Below, piece by piece: positions 1 to 9,377 of a stretch of DNA of 30,070 nucleotides. A program made the position numbers and the translations under genes. Origin of the DNA: a bacterium (GTDB lineage: Bacteria; UBP15; UBA6099; JAJRTR01); the NCBI GenBank assembly GCA_024278215.1, contig JAJRTR010000100.1:1-30070 (forward strand), given 5' to 3'. Each line of letters starts with the position of its first letter. Positions within the stretch are counted from its first letter, which is position 1. The notes beneath the pieces are model-generated. The model worked only from the letters and a program-made list of their open reading frames with translations, was not told where the DNA came from and ran no database searches.

Positions 1-140
1 GAAATTGTTCAGAGCAAGGCGGAGGTGCAAAATCCTCGCAGGCGTACTTGTAGAGTACGTCGAGGACGATTTTATGCCGACAACGCAGCTATGGACAATA
101 GCAGCCGACCGCAGCAGAATCAGAATTTTGCAATTGGCTC
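1..140 (+). repeat. Family 1 long-palindrome repeat, copy 1 (truncated by window start)
   Basis: This is the right-hand 140 bp of a 178-bp dispersed repeat. It aligns without gaps to positions 16146-16285 and ends in the terminal inverted repeat AATTTTGCAATTGGCTC at 124-140. The missing left 38 bp would lie before the window. It ends 17 bp before the cheW start codon, so it forms the upstream region of cheW and may carry or block its promoter. No open reading frame in it looks real. Confidence 0.9.
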
Positions 141-157
141 TAAGGAAGGAATAGGAA

Positions 158-664
158 ATGTCAACTGCAACAGAAGAAACCGGATCGCAGACCGCGACGG
201 AAGAAAGTATTGATAAATACCTGACGTTCGCCCTGGGCGAAGAGGAATACGGACTTGAAATTCTCAAGGTTCGTGAGATCATCGGGCTGATGAAGATAAC
301 ACGCGTGCCCAGGATGCCGGAGTTCGTGCGCGGCGTGATCAATCTGCGCGGGAAGGTGATCCCGGTGATGGACCTGCGCCTCAAGTTCGGCATGGAGAGC
401 GTCGACGACACGGATCATACGTGCATCATTGTCGTGGACCTGGACGGAATGCTGATGGGAACAGTTGTGGATAGGGTTTCCGAAGTAGTGAATATATCTG
501 AAAGCCAGATAGAAGAGGCCCCGTCTTTCGGCGTGAAAGTCAATACTGAATTCATACTCGGGATCGGCAAGTCGGGCAGCAGAGTGATAATCCTGCTGGA
601 TATTGCGAAAGTACTGAGCGCGGACGAAATAGCTGTGATAGCAAATGGCGCGAGCGGCGAATGA
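158..664 (+). CDS. cheW: Chemotaxis coupling protein CheW
   Basis: CheW is the cytoplasmic adaptor that links methyl-accepting receptors to the histidine kinase CheA in chemoreceptor arrays. The 168-residue product is one CheW-like domain (about residues 18-156), a normal length for stand-alone CheW. Family hallmarks are visible: RGVINLRGKVIPVMDLR at 58-74, VDRVSEV at 104-110 and LLDIAKVL near 146-153. The first 17 residues are a polar Thr/Glu-rich extension. The ATG at 158 is preceded by a purine-rich ribosome binding site (AAGGAAGG). The gene lies 56 bp before a receptor gene in the same direction, so the two are probably co-transcribed. No cheA is in the window; it would have to be upstream of the contig edge or elsewhere. 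Confidence 0.96.
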   Translation: MSTATEETGSQTATEESIDKYLTFALGEEEYGLEILKVREIIGLMKITRVPRMPEFVRGVINLRGKVIPVMDLRLKFGMESVDDTDHTCIIVVDLDGMLMGTVVDRVSEVVNISESQIEEAPSFGVKVNTEFILGIGKSGSRVIILLDIAKVLSADEIAVIANGASGE

Positions 665-720
665 ACTCAAATTATCGGCCGGAAGAGATCGAAAAACAAT
701 ATTAAAGGAGATGGAAAAAA

Positions 721-3078
721 ATGAATACGGAAAAATCAATAGGAATAAAGCTGGTGGCCGGTTTCCTGAGCCTGTCTGTTATAACGCTCGTTGTCGGGCT
801 GATGGGGTTCAGGTATGTGAAATTTATTGAACACGACTTCGATAACGTGATACGAACGGCCCCGCTTGTGGACGCCGCTATGGAGATGAAGTTTGATGTC
901 TCAAAGGACATGCACGTACTTATGAAATTGATGGACGCGGAAGACAGGGAATCCCTTGATGCGGTCTGGAAAGAACACGAGAGCATAGTAAATGACTTCG
1001 ACACATCCGGAAAGACGATTCTGGAGGACAAAGTAACCGACGAAGGAGCGATTTACACTTCGGAAAGCCAGGATATGAAGAATGTCGTCATGGAAGCCGA
1101 CAGATTCCATAATGATAAATTTCAACCACTGGCCCGGGAGATGTACGAAGCGAAACAAAAAGAATTTTCTCTGAGGAAGAAAATTAAAGAGTCCACGGTT
1201 GATCCGCGAATGGCGGAACTGACAGGCCAGCTTTCCGAACTGAATGTCAAAGCCGATAGTATCGGCGAACAAATGATCGACATTATCGGTAAAGTGGGAG
1301 ATTCGGCAAGACAAAAGATCGACACCGCCAACAACGACGCCGGCAACACGATAGCCACAACCGTGAGGATTCTCATCATAGGCGTCATCGTCGGTGTCCT
1401 CTTCGCTGTCGTCCTGGGCTTTTTCTTCACCCGGATGATAGTGAAGTCGGTAATGGGCCCGATCAAAGAGGCCCTGGCGGAAGCCGCTGAAAAGGTGGAA
1501 TACATCCAGAATCTGCCCACGCCTTTAATTGCGATAGACAGAGACTACAACATCAAGTATGCGAATATAGCAGCGGCGAATATACTGGGCAAAAGCCAGG
1601 GCGACCTGGTGGACTGCAAATGCCACGAACAGTTTAACACGCCCCATTGCAATACGCCGGAATGCCGTGTCCGGCAGGCCATGGAGCAGGATATAGTTGT
1701 TTCCGGAGAGTCAAAAACAGTGCAGGGTGGAAAGGAAATCACGACCGAGTACACCGGAGCGCCCATCAAGGATACATCGGGTAATATTATCGGCGGGATA
1801 GAGTTCATACTGGACATCACGGAAAGAAAGAACGTTCTTAACGACATAATAGAAGTGTCCAAAGGCATGGCGGCGGGAGAACTGAACAAACGGCTGGACG
1901 GCGAATACCAGGGCGATTATAAGATGATCGCCACAAATATTAACAGAGCCATGCAGGAACTCGGCAATGTGATACAGGAGATCAACATCGTCTGCCGGGG
2001 CCTCTCGAACGGCGACCTCACAAAAGGCATAACAGGCACGTACAGGGGAGCATATAAAGAGATAAGCATGAACCTGAACGACGCGCTGGCGAATCTCAAC
2101 AACATGGTCTCCCAGGTGTCGGACGCGGTCTCGCAGATAAATTCCGCCGGTGTGCAGATAAGCGCGAGTTCACAGAATGTCGCCGAGGGCGCCACCGAGC
2201 AGGCCAGCACGATGGAGGAAATCTCCAGCAGCCTCGAAGAAATGTCCAGCATGACAAAGCAGAACGCGGAGCACGCGGCACAGGCAAAGACTCTTTCACA
2301 GGAGTCCATGGACAACACGGCCAAGGGCAGCGACTCCATGAGAAAGATGAACCAGGCTATCCAGGACATCAAGAAGTCGTCCGATGAAACTGCCGGTATT
2401 GTAAAAACAATCGACGAGATAGCGTTCCAGACCAACCTGCTGGCGCTGAACGCCGCTGTGGAAGCGGCCCGCGCCGGAGAAGCCGGCAAGGGCTTCGCCG
2501 TGGTCGCCGAAGAAGTTCGCAACCTCGCGATGCGCAGCGCCGACGCGGCCAAAGAAACATCCGAGCTTATAAAGGGGTCCGTGAAAAACTCCGACAACGG
2601 TGTCCGGATAGCGGACGAAGTCGCACAATCACTTGATGAAATTGCCCGGGGCGCGGAGAAGGTCAACGACCTGCTCAATGAAATATCAGCGGCGTCGAAA
2701 GAGCAGTCGCAGGGGATCGAACAGGTCAACGTGGCGGTATCCGAAAACGATAAGGTCACACAGCAGAACACTACAAACGCTGAAGAGTCTGCAAGTGCCG
2801 CGGAAGAACTTTCCGCCCAGGCGGCGCAGCTTGCGGAGATCGTCGGCAACTTCAAAGTAAGGCGAAACAGCGCGTCACGCTTCGGCAACAGCGCGGCTGC
2901 CTCGCTTCCGGACGCCCCACAGTATGCGACGGGCACGCCTGCGGTGCGTAGTTCCGTCAACAGGGCTGTCGCTCAGGGAAATAACGGGAAAAACAGACCC
3001 AAAAGTTCTGTAGCGGCAACACCCGAGCAGATAATCCCGCTCGACGACGGCGACTTCGAAGATTTCATGGATTATTAA
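721..3078 (+). CDS. Methyl-accepting chemotaxis protein with 4-helix sensor and Cys-rich PAS domain
   Basis: This is a transmembrane chemoreceptor of 785 residues that feeds CheW/CheA. TM1 is about 10-30, followed by a periplasmic helical region (31-214) resembling a four-helix-bundle sensor, then TM2 (about 215-237). A cytoplasmic PAS domain (about 261-369) carries four clustered cysteines, C299, C301, C310 and C315. Two HAMP-like helical segments (about 371-470) and the signalling coiled coil follow. The highly conserved hairpin tip with [20 protein letters not shown] begins at about 567. Candidate methylation helices contain the Glu pairs in [15 protein letters not shown] and [12 protein letters not shown] disordered linker ends in [18 protein letters not shown], a tail shared with the other receptors here. 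The start has a good AAGGAG site upstream. The ligand cannot be inferred. Confidence 0.96.
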   Translation: MNTEKSIGIKLVAGFLSLSVITLVVGLMGFRYVKFIEHDFDNVIRTAPLVDAAMEMKFDVSKDMHVLMKLMDAEDRESLDAVWKEHESIVNDFDTSGKTILEDKVTDEGAIYTSESQDMKNVVMEADRFHNDKFQPLAREMYEAKQKEFSLRKKIKESTVDPRMAELTGQLSELNVKADSIGEQMIDIIGKVGDSARQKIDTANNDAGNTIATTVRILIIGVIVGVLFAVVLGFFFTRMIVKSVMGPIKEALAEAAEKVEYIQNLPTPLIAIDRDYNIKYANIAAANILGKSQGDLVDCKCHEQFNTPHCNTPECRVRQAMEQDIVVSGESKTVQGGKEITTEYTGAPIKDTSGNIIGGIEFILDITERKNVLNDIIEVSKGMAAGELNKRLDGEYQGDYKMIATNINRAMQELGNVIQEINIVCRGLSNGDLTKGITGTYRGAYKEISMNLNDALANLNNMVSQVSDAVSQINSAGVQISASSQNVAEGATEQASTMEEISSSLEEMSSMTKQNAEHAAQAKTLSQESMDNTAKGSDSMRKMNQAIQDIKKSSDETAGIVKTIDEIAFQTNLLALNAAVEAARAGEAGKGFAVVAEEVRNLAMRSADAAKETSELIKGSVKNSDNGVRIADEVAQSLDEIARGAEKVNDLLNEISAASKEQSQGIEQVNVAVSENDKVTQQNTTNAEESASAAEELSAQAAQLAEIVGNFKVRRNSASRFGNSAAASLPDAPQYATGTPAVRSSVNRAVAQGNNGKNRPKSSVAATPEQIIPLDDGDFEDFMDY

Positions 3079-3219
3079 CAGATAATAGCCTTCATATCCG
3101 GGGGCTTGAATCGGAGAACAGGATCATACCACATGAATTTCGGCAGAAAATCAAAGGTCTGCAAGTCTGGTTGCTGAAATATGGGAAATGAGACATAAGT
3201 TGTTCGAAACGGTGCAATA

Positions 3220-3645
3220 ATGAGCATGAGAGTTATGATTGTCGACGATGAAGATGATTTGAGAATCATTATGCGTGAGTTGCTCGAAGATGAAAGTTTT
3301 ATTGTTTTCGAGGCCACCCGCGGGGCAGAGGCACTGCTGCTGCTCGATGAACTCATAGCGACCGGCGATACTCCTGATCTTATCATCCTTGATATTATGA
3401 TGCCCGGTATGGATGGATTTGAGGTTTGCAAAAAGATCAAGAATAACGACAAATATCCACACATACCCATTCTGATTATCTCGGGAAAGGAAGAACAACG
3501 GTCCATACTGGATGCTTACACTTCGGGTGCCAATCGATACCTCACAAAACCATTCGGCATGGATGATCTGCTTCACGCCGTGAAAACCCAAATCCGGCAG
3601 ACCGAACTCAGCAGGAAACAAATGGAGAGCGATCCTACCTGCTGA
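3220..3645 (+). CDS. Single-domain response regulator (CheY/PleD-type receiver)
   Basis: This is a stand-alone receiver domain of 141 residues with no output domain. The acidic pocket is D9/D10, the predicted phosphoacceptor is D58 in DLIILDIMMPG, the switch Ser is S88 and the conserved Lys is K110 in YLTKPF. The first receiver strand (MRVMIVDD) starts two codons after the chosen ATG, so 3220 or the ATG at 3226 are both possible; neither has a strong ribosome binding site. It lies between two receptor genes, which suggests it takes phosphate from the chemotaxis kinase. Whether it contacts the flagellar motor, a type IV pilus or another target is not visible. The gene is more AT-rich than its neighbours. 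A receiver from an unrelated two-component system remains possible. Confidence 0.9.
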   Translation: MSMRVMIVDDEDDLRIIMRELLEDESFIVFEATRGAEALLLLDELIATGDTPDLIILDIMMPGMDGFEVCKKIKNNDKYPHIPILIISGKEEQRSILDAYTSGANRYLTKPFGMDDLLHAVKTQIRQTELSRKQMESDPTC

Positions 3646-3748
3646 TCCTGTTCCCATCGGGCGATACAGGCTCATCACGACAGAATGCCTGTAGTGGTGT
3701 TTTCTCCGATTGACGACAACAATAGGCCAACATATCTGAAAGGTTTAC

Positions 3749-3756
3749 AAGGAGGG
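3749..3756 (+). promoter_or_regulatory. Ribosome binding site fixing the start of the dCache receptor
   Basis: AAGGAGGG lies 6 nt upstream of the ATG at 3763. It is the strongest Shine-Dalgarno match in the area and shows that translation starts at 3763, not at the in-frame ATG at 3685. Confidence 0.85.
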
Positions 3757-3762
3757 TGTGTA

Positions 3763-6315
3763 ATGAGTTTTAAAAGAATGAGCTTGAAAACAAAGTTATT
3801 GCTACCCGTGGTAATCTGCGTTACGCTTGCCGCGGGCGTCACTTTTTTTCTTTTCTCGAAGATATTTTCCGACATCTTTGCGGACAACATTTCGTCATTA
3901 CAAACTTATCAGCAAAAGTCCGTGGAAGATGAATTCCGCAGCAAGACTGTCGACTACAATACATTTCTCAAACAAATAGAGAAAAAAGCACTTGAAGAAG
4001 CGTCATTGTTCTCGCAGGTTCCCGCCGTCCAGGAGGCATACGCGGTAGCTCTTCAGGGGAATATAGACGATGAAGAGGACCCGCGAACCAGTGAAGCGAG
4101 GAATATGTTGCGCAAAAGCCTGAAACCGTTTCTGAAAGGTTACGCGGCCAACAATGGGAACGAACCGTTACAGTTGCATTTTCATCTCCCGAATGCGCGC
4201 AGTCTTGTTCGACTGTGGAGAGATGGCTGGCAGACAAAACGTAATGGAAAGAAGCTCGATATTTCCGATGACATCTCCACCTTCAGGCAAACCGTGATAG
4301 ACGTGAACAGAAACAAAAAACCTCTGGCAGGTATAGAAGTGGGCAGAGGCGGTTTTGTGGTCAGAGGTCTTGCGCCGGTTGTGGACGCGCAGGGACACCA
4401 CCTTGGGTCCGATGAAGTGCTTTACCAATTCAATCCTATACTCGACATGATGAAATCTCAAAATACAGAAGCTTTCGCCGTGTTTATGGACAAGAAACTG
4501 CTTGACATCGCCACACGGCTTCAGGACGAATCCAAATATCCGGTTATCGACGATGCTTTTGTGTTCTCAGCCGCGACTGATAAACAACACATCATGGAAG
4601 TGCTTGATATCGATGTTCTGCGAAAGGGCGCAAAGGAGAATGTTTTAATTCTCAAGGGCGACCATTATTTATCTGCCTTTCCCATACTTGATTTCTCTAA
4701 AAATCCCGTCGGTGTTATGTTCATGAGCTTCGATGTCTCCAGGCAGATGAAGACCCTGGCGGAAAAGAAAAAGCAATCGGTGAAAAAGCTGCTGGAAATC
4801 AAACTTCTTCTGGGCGGCGGCATATCGGCATTCGTTCTGATCATCTCGATACTGATATATTTCAGCATAGGAAAGACAACGAGAAGAATAGAGAAATTCG
4901 GCAAAGTGGCGGAAGACATTCGAGACGGTCATATAATGAATCTCAATATTGAAAAAGAAGATGACGACGAGATAGGCAGGATATCCGATGCGTTCTCTGA
5001 AACGGTAGACAACCTCAAGAACATAGTAGGTGCGGCGGGGCGGATAGCAGAAGGCGACTTCGATGCCGAATTCGAACCGAAGGGCCGAGATGACGAACTG
5101 GTTGTGCCGCTGGAGATCATGCGTCAGAAAATAGTCGAGCTTATCACGGAGTCGAAAAGGAAGCAGTCCGAGATAGAAAAGGACAATAACTATCTGTCTG
5201 ACAATGTGGCGCGAATAATCAAAGTAATGGAATCGGTTGCGGACGGTGACCTCACCCAACGGCTCGGGGCGGATAATAAGAACAATGAAATAGGGCGGCT
5301 TGTTGCGGCGATAAACAACACGCTGGAAACCCTTGAAGACATACTGGGACAGGTGACAGGCGCAGTGGTCCAGATAAATTCCGTTGGAGCACAGATCAGT
5401 TCGAACGCGCAGAGCGTCGCTGAAGGTGCTTCCGAGCAGGCGAGCGCTCTGGAAGAGATTTCCAGCAGTCTCGAAGAAATGTCCAGCATGACCAGGCAGA
5501 ACGCTGAGCATGCGGCACAGGCGAAGACACTTTCGCAGGAGTCGATAGACATTACAAGAATCGGCGGAGACGCCATGAAGAAGATGAATCAGTCCATACA
5601 CGACATCAAGAAATCAGCCGATGAAACCGCCGGCATTGTGAAAACAATCGACGAAATAGCGTTCCAGACCAACCTGCTGGCATTAAATGCCGCTGTGGAA
5701 GCTGCTCGCGCGGGCGAGGCGGGCAAGGGATTCGCCGTAGTAGCCGAGGAGGTCCGCAACCTCGCAATGCGCAGCGCCGATGCGGCAAAGGAGACGGCGG
5801 AACTCATAAAAGGCTCGGTCAGGAACTCCGATAACGGGGTGCGCATAGCGGATGAAGTGGCGAAATCCCTTGATGAAATCTCGCATAGCACGGAGAAGGT
5901 CAACGATCTGCTCAACGAAATCTCCGCAGCTTCCAAAGAGCAGTCATTGGGTATCGAACAGGTCAACAGGGCTGTAGCAGAAAACGACAGAGTCACTCAA
6001 CAAAACACAACCGATGCCGAGGAATCGGCCAGTGCCGCCGAAGAGCTATCGGTCCAGGCCGAGCAACTTGCGGACATCATCGGGAGGTTCAAAGTCAGAA
6101 ACGACAGCTATACCGGAAGCGGAAGCGGCGCGGCGACCTCTCTGTCGGGAACAAATCATGACGCGGAAGCGCCCACCGTTGGGCTGAATCTTCCCGGAAA
6201 AGGTATCGCGTATGACGGCGGCGGCGAATGTATCAAGAAAAACGACGCCGTGTTGAAACCGGAAAGGATTATTCCGCTCGAAGACAGCGATTTCGATGAC
6301 TTCAGTGATTTCTGA
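3763..6315 (+). CDS. Methyl-accepting chemotaxis protein with double-Cache periplasmic sensor
   Basis: This is a transmembrane chemoreceptor of 850 residues. An in-frame ATG 26 codons upstream lacks a ribosome binding site, so the start at 3763 is preferred. TM1 is about 12-31. A large periplasmic domain (about 35-345) contains [17 protein letters not shown] at 136-152 and [16 protein letters not shown], typical of the dCache_3 sensory family. TM2 is about 349-369, followed by two HAMP-like segments and the signalling hairpin, with its tip at about 631-665. From the methylation helices onward the sequence is nearly the same as the receptor at 721-3078, so the two probably share an array and differ in ligand. 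The C-terminus is [18 protein letters not shown]. It is followed by a family 2 repeat. The ligand is unknown; dCache domains often bind small organic molecules. Confidence 0.95.
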   Translation: MSFKRMSLKTKLLLPVVICVTLAAGVTFFLFSKIFSDIFADNISSLQTYQQKSVEDEFRSKTVDYNTFLKQIEKKALEEASLFSQVPAVQEAYAVALQGNIDDEEDPRTSEARNMLRKSLKPFLKGYAANNGNEPLQLHFHLPNARSLVRLWRDGWQTKRNGKKLDISDDISTFRQTVIDVNRNKKPLAGIEVGRGGFVVRGLAPVVDAQGHHLGSDEVLYQFNPILDMMKSQNTEAFAVFMDKKLLDIATRLQDESKYPVIDDAFVFSAATDKQHIMEVLDIDVLRKGAKENVLILKGDHYLSAFPILDFSKNPVGVMFMSFDVSRQMKTLAEKKKQSVKKLLEIKLLLGGGISAFVLIISILIYFSIGKTTRRIEKFGKVAEDIRDGHIMNLNIEKEDDDEIGRISDAFSETVDNLKNIVGAAGRIAEGDFDAEFEPKGRDDELVVPLEIMRQKIVELITESKRKQSEIEKDNNYLSDNVARIIKVMESVADGDLTQRLGADNKNNEIGRLVAAINNTLETLEDILGQVTGAVVQINSVGAQISSNAQSVAEGASEQASALEEISSSLEEMSSMTRQNAEHAAQAKTLSQESIDITRIGGDAMKKMNQSIHDIKKSADETAGIVKTIDEIAFQTNLLALNAAVEAARAGEAGKGFAVVAEEVRNLAMRSADAAKETAELIKGSVRNSDNGVRIADEVAKSLDEISHSTEKVNDLLNEISAASKEQSLGIEQVNRAVAENDRVTQQNTTDAEESASAAEELSVQAEQLADIIGRFKVRNDSYTGSGSGAATSLSGTNHDAEAPTVGLNLPGKGIAYDGGGECIKKNDAVLKPERIIPLEDSDFDDFSDF

Positions 6316-6343
6316 CCTGATGCGGTTTCCGCCCGACGACCGT

Positions 6344-6480
6344 GTAATACTGCACCTGCCCGGCAAGTGAATGGTGATGGAGCATACTGAATAGTATGTG
6401 ACCGATCCCGAATCGCCGCTGCAACGGGCGTAGTATGGCATTGTCGCGATTTTCCGGATTACTTGGTGAGAAATCCGGGT
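6344..6480. repeat. Family 2 long-palindrome repeat, copy A
   Basis: This stretch aligns over most of its length with 14545-14675. Conserved blocks include CGGCAAGTGA, GACCGATCCCGAATCGCCG and CGATTTTCCGGATT. It contains a central hairpin (GCATACT at 6382-6388 pairing with AGTATGT at 6393-6399) and an end hairpin (CCGGATT 6454-6460 / AATCCGG 6472-6478, 11-nt loop). The left end is diverged compared with copy B and may begin close to the receptor stop codon at 6315. It occupies the space between the receptor and the porin and could act as a transcription terminator or an mRNA-stabilising structure. Confidence 0.85.
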
Positions 6481-6521
6481 TAAATAATATATCCTTACCC
6501 TGTTCAAGGGTGGATACCATT

Positions 6522-6554
6522 TTGTGAAACGGGGGTCAAACTGCGATTTCACAA
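6522..6554. promoter_or_regulatory. Inverted repeat upstream of the porin gene (possible operator)
   Basis: TTGTGAAA (6522-6529) is repeated in perfect inverse as TTTCACAA (6547-6554), with 17 bp between. The centre is about 46 bp upstream of the porin start codon. This spacing suits an operator or a leader hairpin controlling porin expression, but no regulator gene is nearby and an 8-bp match can arise by chance. Confidence 0.3.
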
Positions 6555-6584
6555 TACATATTTCAAACTGGAGGTTTTTTCCAA

Positions 6585-7748
6585 ATGCGTATCAGAAACA
6601 CGGCTGTATTGCTTTTCGCAAGTTTAATATGTGCTTTTGTGTTCACGACAGCTTCAGCGGCGCAGAAAGATGATCGTGTCGACAGGCTACTAAAGCTCCT
6701 GGTCGAAAAACAGGTAATCACAGATCAGGAAGCGGATGTCCTAGCGGCCGAGATCGACACCCCGGCGGAAAAGGAACAGCCGGCGGTCAATATTGTATCC
6801 AGCAATATTAAACTTAAAGGCTTCATGCACCTCGCTTCATACTGGCGCGAAAACGATGTCACGCGCAATACCGATACATTCAGGATTCGCCAGGCCCGGC
6901 TCACTGCGTATGGTTCGCCACACCCGAACTATAAGTTCAAGATGGGATTCGCTTTCGAGCGCACCGCGCCCATTCTTCTCGACGCCGAGATCGACTACAG
7001 GTATTCCGACAGCACCACAGTCTCGTTCGGCCAGTTCAAACTGCCGCTCAGCCATGAATCAATTATCAGCGGGAAGGCTACGGACTTGATCGACCGGTCG
7101 CAGTTCATCAACCAGTTCCGCCCGTCGAACGGTCGTGACATCGGTCTGAAAATCACCCGCAAATTCGCCGGTGGCACGACATTCGAACTCGGCGCGTTCA
7201 ACGGCTCCGGCAAGAACAACCTCGACTCCGGCGACCAGGACGCACTCGTGGCGCGGGTCTCCGGCTCGTACAGAACCGGCAATCTCGAACTGGCCCCCGA
7301 GGCTGCCTATTTCATCGCACAGTCGGAATCGGGAACAGCGACACCGATAGAAAGCTCCATCATGGCCACACCGGGCTTCGCGCCCTACGATAAAAGCCTG
7401 AAGCAATTCGGACTCAGTGCGAGATACGGCAGACTCACCTACAAGACCGAGTTTATCGAAGGCAGGTTCAAGTCGAAAGATGACACTATAAATTCCGTCC
7501 GCGCCGATGGCGTATTCCATCAGCTTGGCTGGGATTTCGATTCGAGATATACACTGTTCTGGAGATATGAAACCTACGACCCGGATATGAGCACAACGAC
7601 GAATAAAGATATCGTATGGAACACTCTGGCACTGAATTATCGTGCCAGGAAAAATGTTCTCTACAAACTCAATCATCTCTGGAAGCAGGAAGCTGTCGGC
7701 AGTGAGGACAACGACGAGTTAAGAATGCAAGTGATGATAGGATTTTGA
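6585..7748 (+). CDS. Outer-membrane porin, phosphate-selective porin O/P family
   Basis: This is a predicted outer-membrane beta-barrel channel of 387 residues. Residues 1-25 form a Sec signal peptide with a hydrophobic core and a TASA cleavage site. A short helical stretch (about 29-57, DRLLKLLVEKQVITDQEADVL) is followed by alternating amphipathic strands. Motifs of the OprP/OprO family are visible: FRIRQARLTAYG, FGQFKLPLSHE and LELGAF-like repeats. The chain ends in Phe, the usual signal for outer-membrane assembly. A GGAGG site precedes the ATG at a good distance. Families of this type include anion and phosphate-selective pores, but the substrate here cannot be read from sequence. It stands alone between a receptor and the cheD operon, so it may admit ligands sensed by the neighbouring receptors; that is only inference from position. 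Confidence 0.88.
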   Translation: MRIRNTAVLLFASLICAFVFTTASAAQKDDRVDRLLKLLVEKQVITDQEADVLAAEIDTPAEKEQPAVNIVSSNIKLKGFMHLASYWRENDVTRNTDTFRIRQARLTAYGSPHPNYKFKMGFAFERTAPILLDAEIDYRYSDSTTVSFGQFKLPLSHESIISGKATDLIDRSQFINQFRPSNGRDIGLKITRKFAGGTTFELGAFNGSGKNNLDSGDQDALVARVSGSYRTGNLELAPEAAYFIAQSESGTATPIESSIMATPGFAPYDKSLKQFGLSARYGRLTYKTEFIEGRFKSKDDTINSVRADGVFHQLGWDFDSRYTLFWRYETYDPDMSTTTNKDIVWNTLALNYRARKNVLYKLNHLWKQEAVGSEDNDELRMQVMIGF

Positions 7749-7808
7749 ATACGACGAAACGACGTGCGCTCTCTCCAGCATGACAACAACGCGCGCGGGC
7801 AATCGGCA

Positions 7809-8285
7809 ATGACTCACGAAGTCGGCATTTCTGAAATGAAAGTTACGAGCAACCCGGAGGATACTCTTTCCACACGTTCTCTCGGCTCTTGTATCGGTGT
7901 GGCGATATTCGATCCCGAGGCCCGGGTCGGCGGCATGTTGCACTTCCAGTTGCCCGTGTCGAAAAACAACATGGATAAAGCTGCCATAAATCCATGTATG
8001 TACGGAGATACAGGCCTTGCGGCGCTTCTGAAAGCCGCCTTCGACAGGGGCGCGCGAAAGAACAGGATGCTGGTGAAGATAGCGGGCGGCGCCAGGGTGG
8101 CGGATAAAAACGGTTTCTTCAATATCGGTAAAAGAAATATTATCATCGCGAAAAAGTTCTTCTGGAAAAACGGTATTATCATCAGTGGTGAAGACACGGG
8201 CGGTGAGCACTGGAGAAACATGGCCCTGGAAGTCGCCTCGGGCCGCGTGACGGTCAGGACAAAAGAAAAAACATTCGAGATTTGA
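7809..8285 (+). CDS. cheD: Chemoreceptor glutamine deamidase CheD
   Basis: CheD deamidates specific Gln/Asn residues in chemoreceptors and, where CheC is present, is regulated by binding it. From the ATG at 7809 the protein is 158 residues, close to the family length. An in-frame GTG at 7764 would add 15 unconserved residues, and neither start has a strong ribosome binding site. The catalytic residues known in Thermotoga CheD align as T22, C28 (in LGSCIGVAI) and H45 (in GGMLHF). Other family motifs are GISEMKV at 6-12, DTGLAALL, and KIAGGARV further on. It is 10 bp upstream of a receiver gene, which in turn overlaps cheX, so the three form an operon. Likely substrates are the three receptors in this window. 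Confidence 0.95.
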   Translation: MTHEVGISEMKVTSNPEDTLSTRSLGSCIGVAIFDPEARVGGMLHFQLPVSKNNMDKAAINPCMYGDTGLAALLKAAFDRGARKNRMLVKIAGGARVADKNGFFNIGKRNIIIAKKFFWKNGIIISGEDTGGEHWRNMALEVASGRVTVRTKEKTFEI

Positions 8286-8295
8286 GGAGTTCATT

Positions 8296-8715
8296 ATGGC
8301 GTTGAACATTCTGCTTGTAGACGACTCCGGGATCATGCGCAAAATGATAGCCCGCGTAATAAACATGTCAGGCGCGCCGGTAGGTGAGATCATCGAAGCG
8401 GATAACGGCAGAGCCGGGCTCGATGCGCTGGGAAACAACTGGATCGATCTCGTCTTCACCGATCTGAATATGCCTGTCATGGACGGTGCGGAAATGATAG
8501 AACGAATGCGGGACGACGATGTCATGCGCGAGATACCCATCATTGTCGTTTCCACAGAAGGCAGCGACACGAAAATCAATAAACTGCTGAGTATTAAAGG
8601 TGTCCGCGGCTTCATAAGGAAGCCATTCGATCCCGGAGAGGCGCGAGATGTAATCTTCAAAGCAATCGGAATAGACACGGAGGCAACGGAAAATGTATCG
8701 ACAGACCCTTTATGA
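8296..8715 (+). CDS. CheY-like response regulator
   Basis: This is a single receiver domain of 139 residues. The acidic pair is D9/D10 (LLVDDSG), the phosphoacceptor is D56 in FTDLNMPVMDG, the switch residue is S86/T87 and the conserved Lys is K109 in IRKPF. This pattern is closer to canonical CheY than that of the receiver at 3220. GAGGAG lies just upstream of the ATG. It is placed between cheD and cheX with a 23-bp overlap into cheX, so translational coupling is likely. The natural inference is that this receiver is the substrate dephosphorylated by the adjacent CheX, making it the best candidate for the motor-binding CheY of this cluster. Confidence 0.93.
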   Translation: MALNILLVDDSGIMRKMIARVINMSGAPVGEIIEADNGRAGLDALGNNWIDLVFTDLNMPVMDGAEMIERMRDDDVMREIPIIVVSTEGSDTKINKLLSIKGVRGFIRKPFDPGEARDVIFKAIGIDTEATENVSTDPL

Positions 8716-9154
8716 AACTGCGCAACGAATATTCGAGGATGCCGCTTTCGCCCTGGTCGATCCGCCCGATGAAACAACCCGGCAAGAACGACATTTCGGC
8801 GTCGAGCTATCCGCTGTCGTCGCTTTCAATGGAGAATTTTCCGGCTTACTTGTAATCACAATTCCGCAAGAGCTGGCACGCTCGTTTGCTGCTAATATGC
8901 TCGGCATTGAAGAAGACGATCCGGCTGCCGCGCTCAAAAGCGATGATGCCGTCGGTGAGATCCTCAACATGATTTGCGGGAATCTGCTGCCTGCTGTCGC
9001 GGGCACCGGCCCCGAGTTCGACATCGGCGCTCCTTATGAAATATCGAGCTTCGATCTGGCCGGACTCCTCAAAAGACATCCGACAAAAGAAACAACAAAT
9101 GTGGAGATAATTGTGGAAGACCAGCCGGTGCAACTGGCACTGCTGCTCGATTAA
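8693..9154 (+). CDS. cheX: CheX-like chemotaxis phosphatase
   Basis: CheX/CheC-family proteins remove the phosphate from phosphorylated CheY and end the chemotaxis signal. The 153-residue product fits a CheX-type domain. The active-site signature E-x-x-N is E89/N92 in VGEILNMICGNLLP, with the following G96-N97 also conserved. Only one such E-x-x-N helix is visible, as in CheX (CheC has two). The start ATG lies inside the 3' end of the receiver gene and has a GGAGG-like site (CGGAGGCAAC) in that gene. Together with cheD it replaces the CheZ or CheC solution used elsewhere. A CheC-like protein with one degenerate site is the alternative. Confidence 0.87.
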   Translation: MYRQTLYETAQRIFEDAAFALVDPPDETTRQERHFGVELSAVVAFNGEFSGLLVITIPQELARSFAANMLGIEEDDPAAALKSDDAVGEILNMICGNLLPAVAGTGPEFDIGAPYEISSFDLAGLLKRHPTKETTNVEIIVEDQPVQLALLLD

Positions 9155-9377
9155 GTGCCTCGCGATACTTCCAATGAACAACCATAGCAATCCGCGAACT
9201 AAACATGACTGAACCCGCGCAAAAGCACACCGGGGAACAAAACGCTATCTGTCTCTGTTTGTCAGAATAGAAATCCCGTAGCGATTGTAAACGGACTTTC
9301 TCGCGATAAAGACGAGTGAACCCATAGTCTTTGTCCGAAACGGAATCTCAAGAATAGTTAAGAAGAGGGTAAAGAAA

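Noticed and set aside
1917-2960. Long antisense open frames opposite the receptor signalling domains (also 9686-11284)
   Set aside because: They mirror the strong codon bias and heptad repeats of the receptor genes, have no ribosome binding sites, and encode low-complexity Ser/Ala-rich sequence.
3685-3762. Longer N-terminus for the dCache receptor
   Set aside because: The 26 extra codons have no ribosome binding site, and AAGGAGGG sits 6 nt before the ATG at 3763 followed directly by a typical membrane-anchor start.
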